This document shows, one piece after another, positions 1-12,123 of a DNA stretch of 64,000 nucleotides. Within the stretch, counting starts at the first letter, position 1. Each line of letters starts with the position of its first letter. Location: assembly GCA_013289855.1 (NCBI GenBank), contig JABCZD010000009.1, forward strand, positions 117,535 through 181,534, written 5' to 3'. Made by a program: the position numbers and the translations under genes. The notes under the pieces were generated by a model. It ran no database searches, was not told the DNA's origin, and saw only the letters and a program-made list of their open reading frames with translations. This stretch comes from Acidobacteriota bacterium. Its GTDB lineage: Bacteria; Acidobacteriota; Terriglobia; Acidiferrales; UBA7541.

Positions 1-1511
1 TGGCTCCAATTCGAATCGATGACCGGGAAGATCGAATCGCCCCAGAACAAGTTCGGGTTCGGTCCTGGGCTGCTCCACGAGTCATTCGTCCAGCGGAATG
101 TGACGCGGTTCTTCGACGTGATGTCATAGTCGCCGCGAACGTTCCATTCGTACCACTTCGGCGACGTTCTCTCCGAACTCGCCCAGTTATTGCCGGTGGC
201 GTTTGGTGCCAGGTTCACGTTCGGCAACGGATAGTATTGACCCAACAATGTGCCCGCGGGATCCGGATTTGCCAAGCGGAACGGATTCCCCGCCGCTTGC
301 TGCGCCACGGGAATCGTGGATACCAACTGCGCGCTGGCTCCCGTGCCAACCCACTGCGCCGGCATGCTCCCACCGCAAGCGTCTTTCGGAACTACGCCAG
401 CGGTTGTCGCTGTCGGCGCTGAGCCGCCAAAAAATTGTGCCTGCGCAAGAGGGTTTCCCGAGTTGTCTAAATTGCTAAAATTACCTTGCTGCTCAAGAGC
501 CGAAGGCACGCACGAAGCTTCTGATACCGCTCGTACTTCGCGGTTCCACTCCTGGTTAAACCAGAAGAAGAGCTTATTCTTTATAATCGGTCCCGCGATG
601 TGGTAGCCCCAGTCGTTGCGGCGGAGCTCGGCTTGACCAGTCTTATTGAAGTTTGAGAACCAATCGTTGGCGTCCAGTGCGTTGTTACGGCCGGCATAGA
701 AGAAACCGCCGTGGAACTGGTTTTCACCGGATCGCGTGGTGATGCTGATAATCGCGCCTGAAGCCTGGCCATATTCCGGGCCATAGGCGTTGCGGATGAT
801 TTTGAACTCGGAGATGGCATCCACCGAGGGATAAACAAGAATCGTGCGGTTCGAACCGACGTCATTGTTGTTAACGCCGTCGACCAGGAACAAGTTATTG
901 GTGTAGGGATTGCCGTTCACGGAAAAGTCGCTGCCACCCGTCAAGCCCTTGTCGCGGCCATCGAAATCGTTGGCGGTGGAAACGCCGGGTGACAAGGTCA
1001 CCAGGTTCATAAAGTTCTCGCCATTCAGCGGCAATTCGCGGACCTGCGTACCGGTCACAACCTCGCCGACGGCAGCCGTCGTGGTCTGCACTTGCACGTC
1101 GCTGGCTTCGACAGTCATCGTTTCCGTGACCGCGCCGACCTGCAGCGTGGCGTTCGCTTCGGTGATCGTGGAAGTGTGTACTTCCACGTTCTTGGAAACG
1201 AACTCCTTGAAGCCGGTTTGCTTGATCGTGATGTTGTACACGCCTACGGGCAACTGCGCGAAGGTGTACACACCCGACTCGCTGGTCGTCGTCGTATCCG
1301 TGGAATTGTTACCCACGTTGACGTACGTCACCGAAGCGCCCGCAACCGAAGCTCCGCCGGGATCGGTTACCGTACCTGTGATGGTTCCGGAATATTGCTG
1401 CGCGTGCGCCGCAAAAGGAATGACCACTGCAAGTAGCAAAAAACAAAATAGTGCGCGAGTGATTGAAAAATACCTGGTCTCGGCACCATGCTGCAAGTTA
1501 CGCATCTTCAT
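1..1511 (-). CDS. TonB-dependent receptor-like outer-membrane protein with carboxypeptidase-regulatory N-domain (C-terminus cut by window edge)
   Basis: About 503 codons are visible and the frame runs off the left edge without a stop. Read on the minus strand from the ATG at 1511 it begins with a signal peptide ending in a HAQQ-type cleavage site (residues about 20-38). An Ig-like carboxypeptidase-regulatory domain follows (GTVTDPGGASVAGA, about 43-125), then a plug domain with the motifs RELPLNG, VDGVNNNDVGSN and EYGQASGAIISITTRSG. This is the standard build of acidobacterial TonB-family receptors for oligosaccharides or other large substrates; the substrate is not readable from the sequence. 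It is transcribed divergently from a LacI-family regulator, and a strong promoter with a palindrome in its spacer lies upstream. The family call is secure. The barrel C-terminus, needed to tell a true TonB receptor from an OmpA-like variant, is missing. Confidence 0.9.
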   Translation of the reverse strand, partial: MKMRNLQHGAETRYFSITRALFCFLLLAVVIPFAAHAQQYSGTITGTVTDPGGASVAGASVTYVNVGNNSTDTTTTSESGVYTFAQLPVGVYNITIKQTGFKEFVSKNVEVHTSTITEANATLQVGAVTETMTVEASDVQVQTTTAAVGEVVTGTQVRELPLNGENFMNLVTLSPGVSTANDFDGRDKGLTGGSDFSVNGNPYTNNLFLVDGVNNNDVGSNRTILVYPSVDAISEFKIIRNAYGPEYGQASGAIISITTRSGENQFHGGFFYAGRNNALDANDWFSNFNKTGQAELRRNDWGYHIAGPIIKNKLFFWFNQEWNREVRAVSEASCVPSALEQQGNFSNLDNSGNPLAQAQFFGGSAPTATTAGVVPKDACGGSMPAQWVGTGASAQLVSTIPVAQQAAGNPFRLANPDPAGTLLGQYYPLPNVNLAPNATGNNWASSERTSPKWYEWNVRGDYDITSKNRVTFRWTNDSWSSPGPNPNLFWGDSIFPVIDSNWS

Positions 1512-1986
1512 CCGCCCACCTCGATGATTTTTTCAATCCGGCATTACCAAAATTTCGATATACCCCGACCGGATTGTTCCGACTGCCGACACGCCCCGAA
1601 TTACTTCTTTTGCTGCTTGGAAGAAGAAAGACAACTACCCCTTTGGACCTCGACACACGACCTAATGCATTTCTATTAGCACCTGTATAAGGGTGCCGGC
1701 ACGGAATGTCAAGCAGAAATAATGATATTCTACAGAAAAAATATGGTTATTTTAAAACCGCTATATAGTACTGCATTTGTTGGACATAGCGGCGCTCCAC
1801 GCCCACCGCGCCCAGGACCGCTACCCCCGTTTCCCCAAAAGGCCCTTCAACCCTCACGGCTTCAACGTCTTCTCGGGCAGCTCAGAAGCGTCGGGGCAGC
1901 TTCGCACAATGGCCGCCGGCGGCAGATAATGGCAAGACACAGCGTCTCGGACTTGGAGTACACTGCGGTCGATAACGGATGCTAAT
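1512..1986. other. Divergent intergenic region between receptor and LacI gene
   Basis: This 475-base gap holds one clear signal, the minus-strand promoter at 1684-1712. It leaves an untranslated leader of about 165 bases before the receptor ATG. The rest is AT-rich around 1720-1780 and GC-rich towards the LacI gene. I see no convincing RNA gene or coding frame in it. Confidence 0.6.
1684..1712 (-). promoter_or_regulatory. Sigma-70 promoter of the receptor gene with a palindromic operator candidate in its spacer
   Basis: On the minus strand there is a perfect -35 box TTGACA (1707-1712), a 17-base spacer, and TATACA (1684-1689) as -10 box. The spacer carries the perfect 10-base palindrome GTGCCGGCAC (1693-1702), centred on CG as in many LacI-family operators. 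A LacI-type regulator is encoded divergently 275 bases away, so repression of the receptor by that protein is a reasonable inference. Box sequences and spacing are seen directly; the regulator-operator link is not proven. Confidence 0.75.
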
Positions 1987-3075
1987 GTGACCACAAAAAA
2001 GAACGACGGTGCGCCGCACGAAGCGAAAGTCACGCTCAAGACCATCGCGGAACGCCTCGGTCTTACACCGGGGACCGTCTCCGCAGCGCTCAACAACTCT
2101 GCCGCTGCGCACTCGATTTCCGAGGCCACCAAGCAGCGAATCTTTCAGGCCGCCAAGGAACTCAACTACCGCCCCAATTATTTCGCCCGTTCCCTGCGTT
2201 TGCAGCGCACCTACACGATCGGCGTAATCGCGGAAGAGATCGGCGACGCTTACGGAGCGATGGTCATCAGCGGCGTTGAAGAGTATCTGCGTAAAAACAA
2301 TTATTTTTTCCTGACCGTGATTCATCGCCATGATCCGCAGTTGTTGCAGGTTTACTCGCAATTGCTACTGGAGCGCGGCGTCGAGGGCTTCATCACCACG
2401 GACACTTCGATCCAAGAAAAACCTCCTCTGCCCACGGCAGCGGTCGCCGGACACGAGCGCGTTGCCGGCGTCACCAACATTACGCTGGACCACAAGCTCG
2501 CGGCGCGTCTGGCGTTGAAGCATCTACAGGATCTGGGCCACGAAGAGATCGCCTTCCTGAAGGGTCATCCGGCCAGCTCGGATTCGGCCACCCGCTGGAG
2601 CGCCATCTGCGAAATCGCCGCAGAACTCGGCATTCGCATTCGCCCCGAGCTCACGATGCAGATCGACAGCACCGTCTCAACACCGGACCTGGGTTATCCT
2701 TTTGCGAAACAGCTGCTCGCGCGCCATCAGCCATTTACCGCGCTTTTTGCTTACAACGATGTGTCCGCCATCGGAGCAATCTGGGCATTCAAAGAAGCCG
2801 GCTTGCGAGTGCCCGATGATATTTCCGTGGTCGGCTTCGACGATATTCCCGGCGCCGCCTACGCCAATCCCGGACTCACCACCGTGCGCCAGCCACTGCA
2901 ACGCATGGGGCAAATCGCAGCGCAGTGCGTGCTCGACCAGATCGAAGGTATCGCGGAGTACGTCCCGGAAATCGCAATTGAACCGGAGCTGGTGGTGCGC
3001 GCATCAAGCGGCCCAGTAACCACGCCATTTGGCCCCGGCAAGCTAACCGATATTGATAGCATCACCCGCGACTAG
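1987..3075 (+). CDS. LacI-family transcriptional regulator
   Basis: The 362-residue protein has the family's usual length. The N-terminal helix-turn-helix (about residues 15-60; VTLKTIAERLGLTPGTVSAALNN, hinge end LNYRPNYFARSLR) is followed by a periplasmic-binding-protein-like effector domain (about 72-345) with the usual segments FTALFAYNDVSAIGAI and ISVVGFDDIPGA. The start is GTG; the overlapping ATG two bases upstream is out of frame. Such proteins bind an operator as dimers and respond to a sugar or sugar phosphate. Its divergent position beside the receptor, and the nearby ROK kinase, sugar permease and glycoside hydrolase, suggest control of carbohydrate uptake. The effector cannot be named. 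Confidence 0.93.
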   Translation: MTTKKNDGAPHEAKVTLKTIAERLGLTPGTVSAALNNSAAAHSISEATKQRIFQAAKELNYRPNYFARSLRLQRTYTIGVIAEEIGDAYGAMVISGVEEYLRKNNYFFLTVIHRHDPQLLQVYSQLLLERGVEGFITTDTSIQEKPPLPTAAVAGHERVAGVTNITLDHKLAARLALKHLQDLGHEEIAFLKGHPASSDSATRWSAICEIAAELGIRIRPELTMQIDSTVSTPDLGYPFAKQLLARHQPFTALFAYNDVSAIGAIWAFKEAGLRVPDDISVVGFDDIPGAAYANPGLTTVRQPLQRMGQIAAQCVLDQIEGIAEYVPEIAIEPELVVRASSGPVTTPFGPGKLTDIDSITRD

Positions 3076-3152
3076 CGCCCGAACCAACCTGTTCCGATCC
3101 ATTACATTTGCCGCTGAATTGATTTTGCAAACCCTTTCTTCCACACTGAGGC

Positions 3153-4340
3153 GTGCTCGCCGCCGCTAAAAAAGTTCAAGTCAATTTACTGTTGCGGCTT
3201 CGTTTTTTGGCACTGAGTGTTGTGCTCTGCTTCCTGTGTGGGCCGTCAACCCTCGCGCAGCTTTCCACAGAAGACCACGTCGCTGACCCAGGCTTCTGGC
3301 CCACGCAATCGAGCGGGCCACAAAAGCTATACACCGGTGGAGCGGTCTGCGCTTCCTGCCACGCGGGAATCGCCGCCACACAATTGGCTACGCCTATGGC
3401 CAACGCCGCGCTCTTTACCCGCGCTTCGGGAATTCTCAACTCTCACCCCACCCTCAAATTCACCTTCGCGCAATACCACTATCAATTACAGACCGATGCC
3501 CAGCAGACGCTGTACACCCTTAATGACGGCGAGAAAACGCTGCAATACCCACTCTTATGGGCGTTCGGTATCGGCCGGGTCGGTCAGTCCTATCTATTCA
3601 AGAAAGAGGATGGAACTTTTTACGAGGCGCGGGTCACCTACTTCACGCCGCTCAAGACCCTGGATTTCACGCCCGGCCGCGCACTCACCACAGCCAAGGA
3701 TGAAGAAGAAGCCATGTACCGCAAGGTGGGCGCGGGAGAAGTAGTGAAATGTTTCGCATGCCACACCACCGGCTCGGCCTTCGAAGGGCAGTTCAACGAA
3801 GCGACTCTGGCGCCGGGCGTGCACTGCGAGGCTTGTCACGGCCCGGGCGCCAAGCACGTGGCGGTACAGCAAACCGCGAAGCTCACAGGCGTAGCGGACA
3901 CCGGTCCCGCTACGATTTTCAACTCGGCGCAACTCAAACCTGCGGACTCCGTAGATTTTTGCGGCGCGTGCCACGCCACGTTCTGGGATGTAAAACTCGC
4001 GGGCGGGTCGGGCCCAACCACCGCTCGCTCGCAACCCTATCGCCTGGAACAAAGTAAATGTTGGGGCCAGGGCGACGCCCGCCTCACCTGCATCGCGTGC
4101 CACGATCCGCACAAGCAACTCGAAACGGACGGCGCCGCGTACGACGGCGCATGTTTGAAGTGCCACGTAAATGGCGCGAGCGCGAAGAAAACCGCAGACC
4201 ATCCCGGTCCCGCGTGCCCGGTCAGCACGCAGAATTGCGCGTCATGCCACATGGCCAAAGTTTACGTCCCGGAGATGCACGCGGACTTCACGGACCACCG
4301 CATACGCATTGTGCGCGCGGGCCAAGCGTATCCCGAATGA
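3153..4340 (+). CDS. Seven-haem c-type cytochrome (cytochrome c554-like), exported
   Basis: The 395-residue protein has an N-terminal signal sequence (about 10-36, ending STLAQ). Seven CXXCH haem-attachment motifs are present: CASCH (66-70), CFACH, CEACH, CGACH, CIACH, CLKCH and CASCH. Each would bind one haem c in the periplasm or on the cell surface. The arrangement resembles the cytochrome c554 / doubled CXXCH families found near respiratory or extracellular redox systems. The predicted start is GTG and lacks a strong ribosome site, so the true start could lie slightly downstream. No partner oxidoreductase is adjacent: LacI lies 77 bases upstream and the next gene is convergent. Its redox partner is therefore unknown. 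Confidence 0.85.
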   Translation: MLAAAKKVQVNLLLRLRFLALSVVLCFLCGPSTLAQLSTEDHVADPGFWPTQSSGPQKLYTGGAVCASCHAGIAATQLATPMANAALFTRASGILNSHPTLKFTFAQYHYQLQTDAQQTLYTLNDGEKTLQYPLLWAFGIGRVGQSYLFKKEDGTFYEARVTYFTPLKTLDFTPGRALTTAKDEEEAMYRKVGAGEVVKCFACHTTGSAFEGQFNEATLAPGVHCEACHGPGAKHVAVQQTAKLTGVADTGPATIFNSAQLKPADSVDFCGACHATFWDVKLAGGSGPTTARSQPYRLEQSKCWGQGDARLTCIACHDPHKQLETDGAAYDGACLKCHVNGASAKKTADHPGPACPVSTQNCASCHMAKVYVPEMHADFTDHRIRIVRAGQAYPE

Positions 4341-4554
4341 GAATATTGCACTGACGCAGATGGAATGACGGGTATCGAACGTCGTGCGGCGAAGGAATAT
4401 TCGCAATTTGCGGGCGATGAAGAACTTAACAGCGTGGGAGCTCATTCGGGGACTGAAATCATTCGGGAAGACTAAATCTCTTTCGGTGAACTCTGCGAAC
4501 ACTGTGTTGAACGATCCGATCTTCCAAGTAGCTAGCTTTCAGCCCCCGATGATT

Positions 4555-5541
4555 TCAGCGATCGACGCTGCACAACGCCGCGCCACCCGCGATGCCTGAA
4601 TCCGCGCCATAATGCGCGGCCAGCAACGGTATTTCCCTGCTCCGTGAATTGACGCAGTGCGCCGCCACGTGGTCGGGCAGCTCCGGAAAGAAGGGACGCA
4701 GCATCGCGGCCACGCCGCCACCGACGATCATCACATCCGGCTCCAGAAAATCCACGGTATTCCCCAGCCATACCGCGAGCAGCTCCACCGTCTCGCGCAG
4801 CACTTCGTGCGCCAGCGTGTCGCCCGCCAAATTCGCTGCGTCGACCATTTCGCTCGTCACCGCATCAACATTGCCGCGAGCCAGCGCGCGCAGCGCGGAT
4901 TCGCGAGCCGGTTGTTCGGAGAGTTTCGCGCGCGTCCTTCTCGCAATCGCCGGACCAGCGGCGAGAATCTCAATGCACCCGCGCTTTCCGCACCCGCACA
5001 CCGGCCCGCGATAATCGATGCTGACGTGCCCGCCTTCGGCAGCAGCCCCAGTACGCCCATGATAGATGCGCTCGTCAAATACAATGCCCGTGCCAATTCC
5101 CGTCCCGATGCATGCGTAGAAAACATTTTTGTAGCCGCGACCCGCACCCCAGCGCACTTCCGCCAGCGCCGCGGCATTCGCGTCGTTGTCGATCTTCACC
5201 GCAACGCCGTACCGCTGCGAAATTTCCGCCGCCAGTGGAAAATTACGCCAGCATTTCAGATTGGGAGGATTGATAACTATCCCGGTCTTGGGATCGAGCG
5301 GTCCAGGTGCACAGATGCCAATGCCGCGGATCGCTTCGCGCGCGTTGGCATTCGCGGCAAACAACGCATCGATGGCGGCTATTACCGAGGCGAGTCCGGC
5401 GGCCGCATCGCCGTCGGCCACCATCGGTTTGCGCAAATTTGCGACGATCTCGCCCTGCGAATTCACCAAGCCCGCGGCGACTTTTGTGCCGCCAACGTCG
5501 ACGCCGACGAAGAGTAGGTCCGCAGCTTCAGAAGTTGCCAT
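4555..5541 (-). CDS. ROK-family sugar kinase (glucokinase-like)
   Basis: From the ATG at 5541 the protein has 328 residues, normal for ROK kinases. It shows the N-terminal phosphate-binding motif DVGGTK, the acidic catalytic segment KIDNDANAAALAE, and the ROK zinc signature C-G-C-G-x-x-G-C-I-E. The frame is open further upstream, but that part has no family similarity and overlaps the permease gene, so 5541 is preferred. It lies 25 bases downstream of a FucP/GluP-type sugar permease on the same strand, so the pair forms an import-and-phosphorylate operon. Substrate (glucose, N-acetylglucosamine, fructose or another hexose) cannot be fixed from sequence. Confidence 0.92.
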   Translation of the reverse strand: MATSEAADLLFVGVDVGGTKVAAGLVNSQGEIVANLRKPMVADGDAAAGLASVIAAIDALFAANANAREAIRGIGICAPGPLDPKTGIVINPPNLKCWRNFPLAAEISQRYGVAVKIDNDANAAALAEVRWGAGRGYKNVFYACIGTGIGTGIVFDERIYHGRTGAAAEGGHVSIDYRGPVCGCGKRGCIEILAAGPAIARRTRAKLSEQPARESALRALARGNVDAVTSEMVDAANLAGDTLAHEVLRETVELLAVWLGNTVDFLEPDVMIVGGGVAAMLRPFFPELPDHVAAHCVNSRSREIPLLAAHYGADSGIAGGAALCSVDR

Positions 5542-5566
5542 GATGTTGGGCCGGCGTGCCCGGGCC

Positions 5567-6877
5567 CTACGCGGCCGCAGGGACGACTGGCCGCGATCCC
5601 TTGAAAGCATAATAGACAATGTAGAGGTAGCACAGGACCGGGAGGAGGAAGGCGTGGTGGATGCCGAAGCGGTCCGCCATGGCGCCCTGGGCCACAGGAA
5701 GAATTGCGCCACCCACGATGGCCATGATCATGAATCCCGAGCCGTCGCCGGTCAGCGGACCGAGTTCGGCAACGCCTAGGGTGAAGATGCTGGGGAACAT
5801 CACAGAGTTGAAGAAGCCGACGAGAATGATGCTCCACATGGCGACTGCGCCAAAGGTGAGCATCGAGGTGCAAACGAGCAGGGCCGCGGCAATGGCGGCG
5901 ATGCCCAGCACCGTGCCGGTGCGAACCTTCTGCAAAATGGCGGAGCCGATGAAGCGGCCGACCATCGCGCCACCCCAATAGTAGGTGACATATTTCGCGG
6001 CGGTAAACTCCGGGAGATTGCCGATGTCTGCCTGGCCGAGATAGTTGATCAGGAAGCTGCCGATGGAAACTTCCGCGCCGACGTAAACAAAAATACCCAC
6101 AGCTCCCAGCACCAGATGACGATATTTCCAGAGGCTGACCTTCGGCCCGCTCTCACCGTGGCGTTCCGCGCCCGGCATGGCAGGCAGCTTGAACAGGCCG
6201 ATGATTACGGCAAAGACGATCAGCGAGGCTCCGATAAACAGGTACGGCACTTTGACGCTGGCGGCTTCGTGGACGCGATAGGCCTGCAGCGCGGAAGCCG
6301 AAAGCTGACTGGTTTGCGCGCTAGTTTGCGCGTTGGCATTGAGGATTAGGTAGCCGCCAATGTACGGGCCAATGAACGTGCCAAAGGAATTGAAGGCTTG
6401 CGTAAGATTCAGGCGGCTGGAGGCGGTCTCCGGCTTGCCGAGCACGGTGACGTAAGGGTTGGCCGCGACCTGTAGGAGGGTGATGCCCGCAGCCAGCACC
6501 ATAAGCGCGCCGAGAAAGAGCGGGTAGGATGGCACGCTGGCCGCAGGGTAAAACAGAAAGGCTCCGACGCCGGTGGTGACAAGTCCGGCGACCATAGTGC
6601 CCTTGTAGCCGATGGTGTCGATAATTTTTGCGGCGGGAATGGAGAAGATGAAGTACGCCGAGAAGAAGGCAAACTGGATAAGCATTACCTTGGTGTAGTT
6701 CAAATCAAAAATATTCTTGAGGTGCGGCACTAAAATGTCGTTCAGTACGGTTACAAATCCCCAGAAGAAAAACAGCGTGGTCACCATGGCCAGCGCGCCG
6801 GTGTAATTCTTTCCGTCGGATTGGCCGCTATAGGCTGTCGAACTTGTCGTGGTAATCGTAGGCATTCGGAGTGGCAC
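5567..6877 (-). CDS. MFS sugar permease of the FucP/GluP type
   Basis: The 436-residue protein has about twelve hydrophobic segments. Its N-terminal half carries the diagnostic features of the fucose/glucose-galactose proton symporter group: LFFFWGFVTVLNDILVPHLK in the first membrane helix, QFAFFSAYF, and LQVAANPYV in helix 4. It would import a hexose or deoxyhexose with protons. The ROK kinase follows after 25 bases and probably phosphorylates the imported sugar. An alternative ATG lies four codons in (6865). The gene is divergent from the glycoside hydrolase, suggesting joint use of the same carbohydrate source. Confidence 0.92.
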   Translation of the reverse strand: MPLRMPTITTTSSTAYSGQSDGKNYTGALAMVTTLFFFWGFVTVLNDILVPHLKNIFDLNYTKVMLIQFAFFSAYFIFSIPAAKIIDTIGYKGTMVAGLVTTGVGAFLFYPAASVPSYPLFLGALMVLAAGITLLQVAANPYVTVLGKPETASSRLNLTQAFNSFGTFIGPYIGGYLILNANAQTSAQTSQLSASALQAYRVHEAASVKVPYLFIGASLIVFAVIIGLFKLPAMPGAERHGESGPKVSLWKYRHLVLGAVGIFVYVGAEVSIGSFLINYLGQADIGNLPEFTAAKYVTYYWGGAMVGRFIGSAILQKVRTGTVLGIAAIAAALLVCTSMLTFGAVAMWSIILVGFFNSVMFPSIFTLGVAELGPLTGDGSGFMIMAIVGGAILPVAQGAMADRFGIHHAFLLPVLCYLYIVYYAFKGSRPVVPAAA

Positions 6878-7066
6878 TCATTCCAGAAATTAATTTGCGT
6901 GCAACCGGGGTGGCCCGCATGCTGCCGTGTAGTGTGCGGGGTTTCCCGCTACAGTCAATACCAAAAGTACGTGGCCGCGCCATACCAGGCAGCAGCGGCC
7001 GAGAGATAATGCCACAGCGCGCATTTACAATAACGATTTTGTACTTGCCTATGGCGCATCGCGCAG

Positions 7067-7075
7067 TGGTATAAG
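7067..7075 (+). promoter_or_regulatory. Extended -10 promoter candidate for the glycoside hydrolase
   Basis: TGG followed by TATAAG (7070-7075) matches an extended -10 element. No good -35 box sits at 16-18 bases, as is usual for this promoter type. Transcription would start near 7082, some 40 bases before the ATG. This is a short motif, so confidence is moderate. Confidence 0.4.
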
Positions 7076-7122
7076 AACAGGGCCGCGCATTGCCCGGCTA
7101 AGGCCACGGAAAGGTTCCCGCG

Positions 7123-10100
7123 ATGAAAATTAACTCGCTAATATTGTTGCGCGTCGCATTCCTGTGTCTCGCGATGTGCGCCGTCTGGGCGCGCCCCGTC
7201 GCGGCGCAGGATTTTTCCGGCGCCGTCGTCTTCTTTGAGCCTGGATTCCCTTCCGCCGATTCCACCGCTGCTTCACATGAACAATTATCCGCGATGCTGC
7301 CCGGCGCGCGCTTTGCCTCGGCGGAAACCTTGGCCGCGGACTTGAATTCCGCCGCAACGCGCCTCTTGGTTTTGCCATTCGGTTCGGCTTTTCCCGAGCA
7401 GGATTGGTCGGCGATTTTTTCCTTCTTGCAGCGCGGCGGAAATCTGCTGGTGCTCGGAGGGAAGCCCTTCACGCGCGCGGCGTATCGCGACGGAAACGCT
7501 TGGAAGTTGCGCGAGTATAGCGTGCGCTTTGTACGGCAACTTTTGATCGACCAATATCAGGACACGCCGGGTTCCGACGGTCTTGAATTCCAAACCAATC
7601 CAGAGGTGACGGTCCAACCGTCGCGCTTTACCTGGAAACGCGCGTTCAGTCCCGTTATTCGCCTCAGCGCCGTTGATCTATACAACCGCGGGGGCGCGGC
7701 AGGGTCCATCGATGCGCGCCTCGATACGCTGGCGTGGGGCGTGAAAGATGGGCATCGACTGGCCGCGCCGCTCATCGAGATCGATCACCATCAAAATGGT
7801 TTTGACGGCGGGCGCTGGATATTTTTGTCTGCCGACTTGAGCTCAGATGCCTACAGCGCATCGGATAACTCAAAGTTGATCACGGATCTTGCAACGCGCG
7901 CGATGCGCGGCAGTGAAAGTTTCACGGTTCGACCTACATTGCCCCTTTATCTGACGGGCGAGCCCGTCGAGCTAAATGTGGAGTGGCAAGCCGCGACGCC
8001 AGCGCCAGCGTCCGCAACCATGAAGGTCACGATTTTCTCGGAAGGACAGCCTTCGAGTGGAACATCCAAGACGGCCGCACTCGCTGGTTTGCAGACTTTG
8101 TTGCTGGATGCTCCCGCGAGTAAGGGCTTTCATATTGTCGAAGCCAAAGTTCTCGATGGCGACAAAACGGTGGCAATCTATCACTCCGGCTTCTGGATTC
8201 GCGATGAAGAATATTTGCGCTCTGGCCCGAAATTCACGGTGAACAGCGATTACCTGGAAATCGATGGCCATCCTTTAGCGGTTGCCGGCACCACCTATAT
8301 GTCCAGCGACGTGCAGCGCCTCTATTTCGAGCATCCCAATGTCTACGTATGGGATCGCGACCTGGCGCAAATCCATTCCGCGGGGCTGAACATGCTGCGC
8401 GCCGGCTGGTGGACCGGCTGGGACAAATTCTGTGACGAAAACGGCCAGCCCTACGAGCGCACGCTGCGTACCGTCGAAGCCTACTTGATGACCGCGCGAA
8501 AATATAATTTGCCGGTGCAATTCAATTTCTTCGCGTTTCTGCCGGAAGTTCTGGGCGGCGTAAATCCCTATCTGGATCCCCAAGCGGTCCGCAAACAGCA
8601 AACGCTGGTGGCCGCGGTGGTGGCGCGTTTTCACGATGTGCCGTTTCTCGCCTGGGATTTGATCAACGAGCCCAGCTTTTCCAAGCATCTGTGGACGCTG
8701 CTACCGAATGAAGACGTCCTGGAATTGGCGCGATGGAATGACTGGCTGACCAAGCGTTATCCCGATCGCGGCGCGCTGGCCGCAGCTTGGAACGTTTTGC
8801 CCGCTTCCGTGCAAGGCACCATCGCGCTGCCGCAAGCGGTGGAGTTCACTTCGCGCGGAATGTATATCGGCCACAATTCGTTGAAAGTTTATGACTACTC
8901 GCTTTTTTCGCAAGAATGCTTCGCGCAGTGGGTTGCCGGCATGCGCGAGAAGATTCGCGCCACCGGTTCGCAGCAACTGATCACCGTCGGACAGGATGAA
9001 GGCGGCTTCGTGAATCGTCTCTCCCCGGCTTTCTTCGGCGCGTCAGTGGACTTCACCACCAATCATTCGTGGTGGCAAAACGATTTCATCGTGTGGGATT
9101 CGCTGGTCGCCAAGCAGCCGGGCAAAGCCATGCTGATTCAGGAAACTGGCCTGCAGCGCGAACTAAACTTGGATGAAGTCGCGCGCCGCGATTTGCAAAA
9201 CGAAGCGGCGCTCTTTGAACGAAAATTCGCGGCTTCCTTCATCCAAGGCTCTGGCGCAATCGAGTGGTTGTGGAACACCAATTCCTATATGACCGAAGGC
9301 AACGAGACGCCCATTGGCGCAGTGCGCACGGACGGCACGGAAAAACCGGAAGCCACGGTGATGCGCGATTTTGGGACTTTCGCGACGACGCTCAGCCCGC
9401 ACTTGCGCAATCCCGTACAGCCCAGCGTGACGATCGTTACGTCGCAGGCCGCGCAATTTTCCGCGATTGCCGATTTGCAAATCGCCGCGCAACGCAATGC
9501 CGTGCGTGCGTTGGCCTATGGCGCGCGGCTCGCGCCGAAAGTGATTGCAGAAAATCAAATCGAAAAACTCGGCTTGCCGAAACTGGTGATTTTGCCTTCG
9601 CCACAAGCGCTGACGGAGAAAGCGTGGCTAGCATTGCTGAAGTATGCTGACGGCGGCGGCAATTTATTGATTACCGGACCGCTCGACCGCGACGACCATT
9701 GGCAAATCGTATCGCGGGAGGCCGCCATTGTTCCAGACGCGACTACCGAACCGCTGACTTTTCGCCAAGCAACTTTGAAGCTGAACGATCGCGTGGTTCC
9801 GCTGAACTTCGATCAGGACAAACAGAATTGGCTCGATGCTTTGCGCTTCAAAGATGGCGCAACGCTAAAGGAAATTCCGCGCGGCAAGGGACGAATCTTC
9901 TGGGCCGCGTATCCCGTGGAATTGGCCGACAGCCTCTCGCCGGCCACGGAACTTTACAATTACGTCGCGGGCCGCGTCGGCCTAACACTAGCATTCGATC
10001 TGCTTTCTCCGTTGCCCAGCGGCGTCCTGGTTTACGCGACTGTGTTGCAGGATTCGCTTCTCTACATTCTGATTTCCGACAGCACCGATGAAGCACAGAT

Positions 10101-10214
10101 CGATTTACGAGATAAGTTGACGGGCGGACACTTGAAATTCCCTCTGTTGGGCGAGCACGCAGCGCTAGCCGTGCTGGATCGAAAATCGGGTGCCGTCCTC
10201 GCGAAATACGGATT

Positions 10215-10218
<4 letters not shown>
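7123..10218 (+). CDS. Large secreted clan GH-A-type glycoside hydrolase
   Basis: The 1031-residue protein has a clear signal peptide (about 1-28, ending PVAAQ). The N-terminal region (about 30-270) contains a glutamine-amidotransferase-like fold pattern (LLVLPFGSAF, GGNLLVLGGKPF). Residues about 285-365 look like an Ig-type beta domain. The catalytic barrel (about 375-740) has the acid/base motif WDLINEPS with Glu516 and a plausible nucleophile in LIQETG at Glu674, the pairing used by retaining clan GH-A enzymes. A C-terminal amidotransferase-like domain and a beta domain follow, as in GH42-like proteins. The exact GH family and substrate are not decidable here. A ribosome site GGAAAGG precedes the ATG. 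Its stop overlaps that of the convergent CRTAC gene. Confidence 0.85.
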
Positions 10219-12068
<1,850 letters not shown>

Positions 12069-12123
12069 GCCACGAAAAATGTTAGGCTCGGAGCTTGCGG
12101 ACCTTTCGGCCGCACAAACGCCC

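Noticed and set aside
910..1527. A long open frame on the plus strand opposite the receptor gene
   Set aside because: It is the complement of the receptor's signal peptide, regulatory and plug domains, which read clearly on the minus strand; the plus-strand product is Val/Thr/Cys-rich and meaningless.
6936..6952. GCGGG-GTTT-CCCGC followed by TAC as another REP element
   Set aside because: The stem is only five base pairs, too short to separate from chance in GC-rich DNA.
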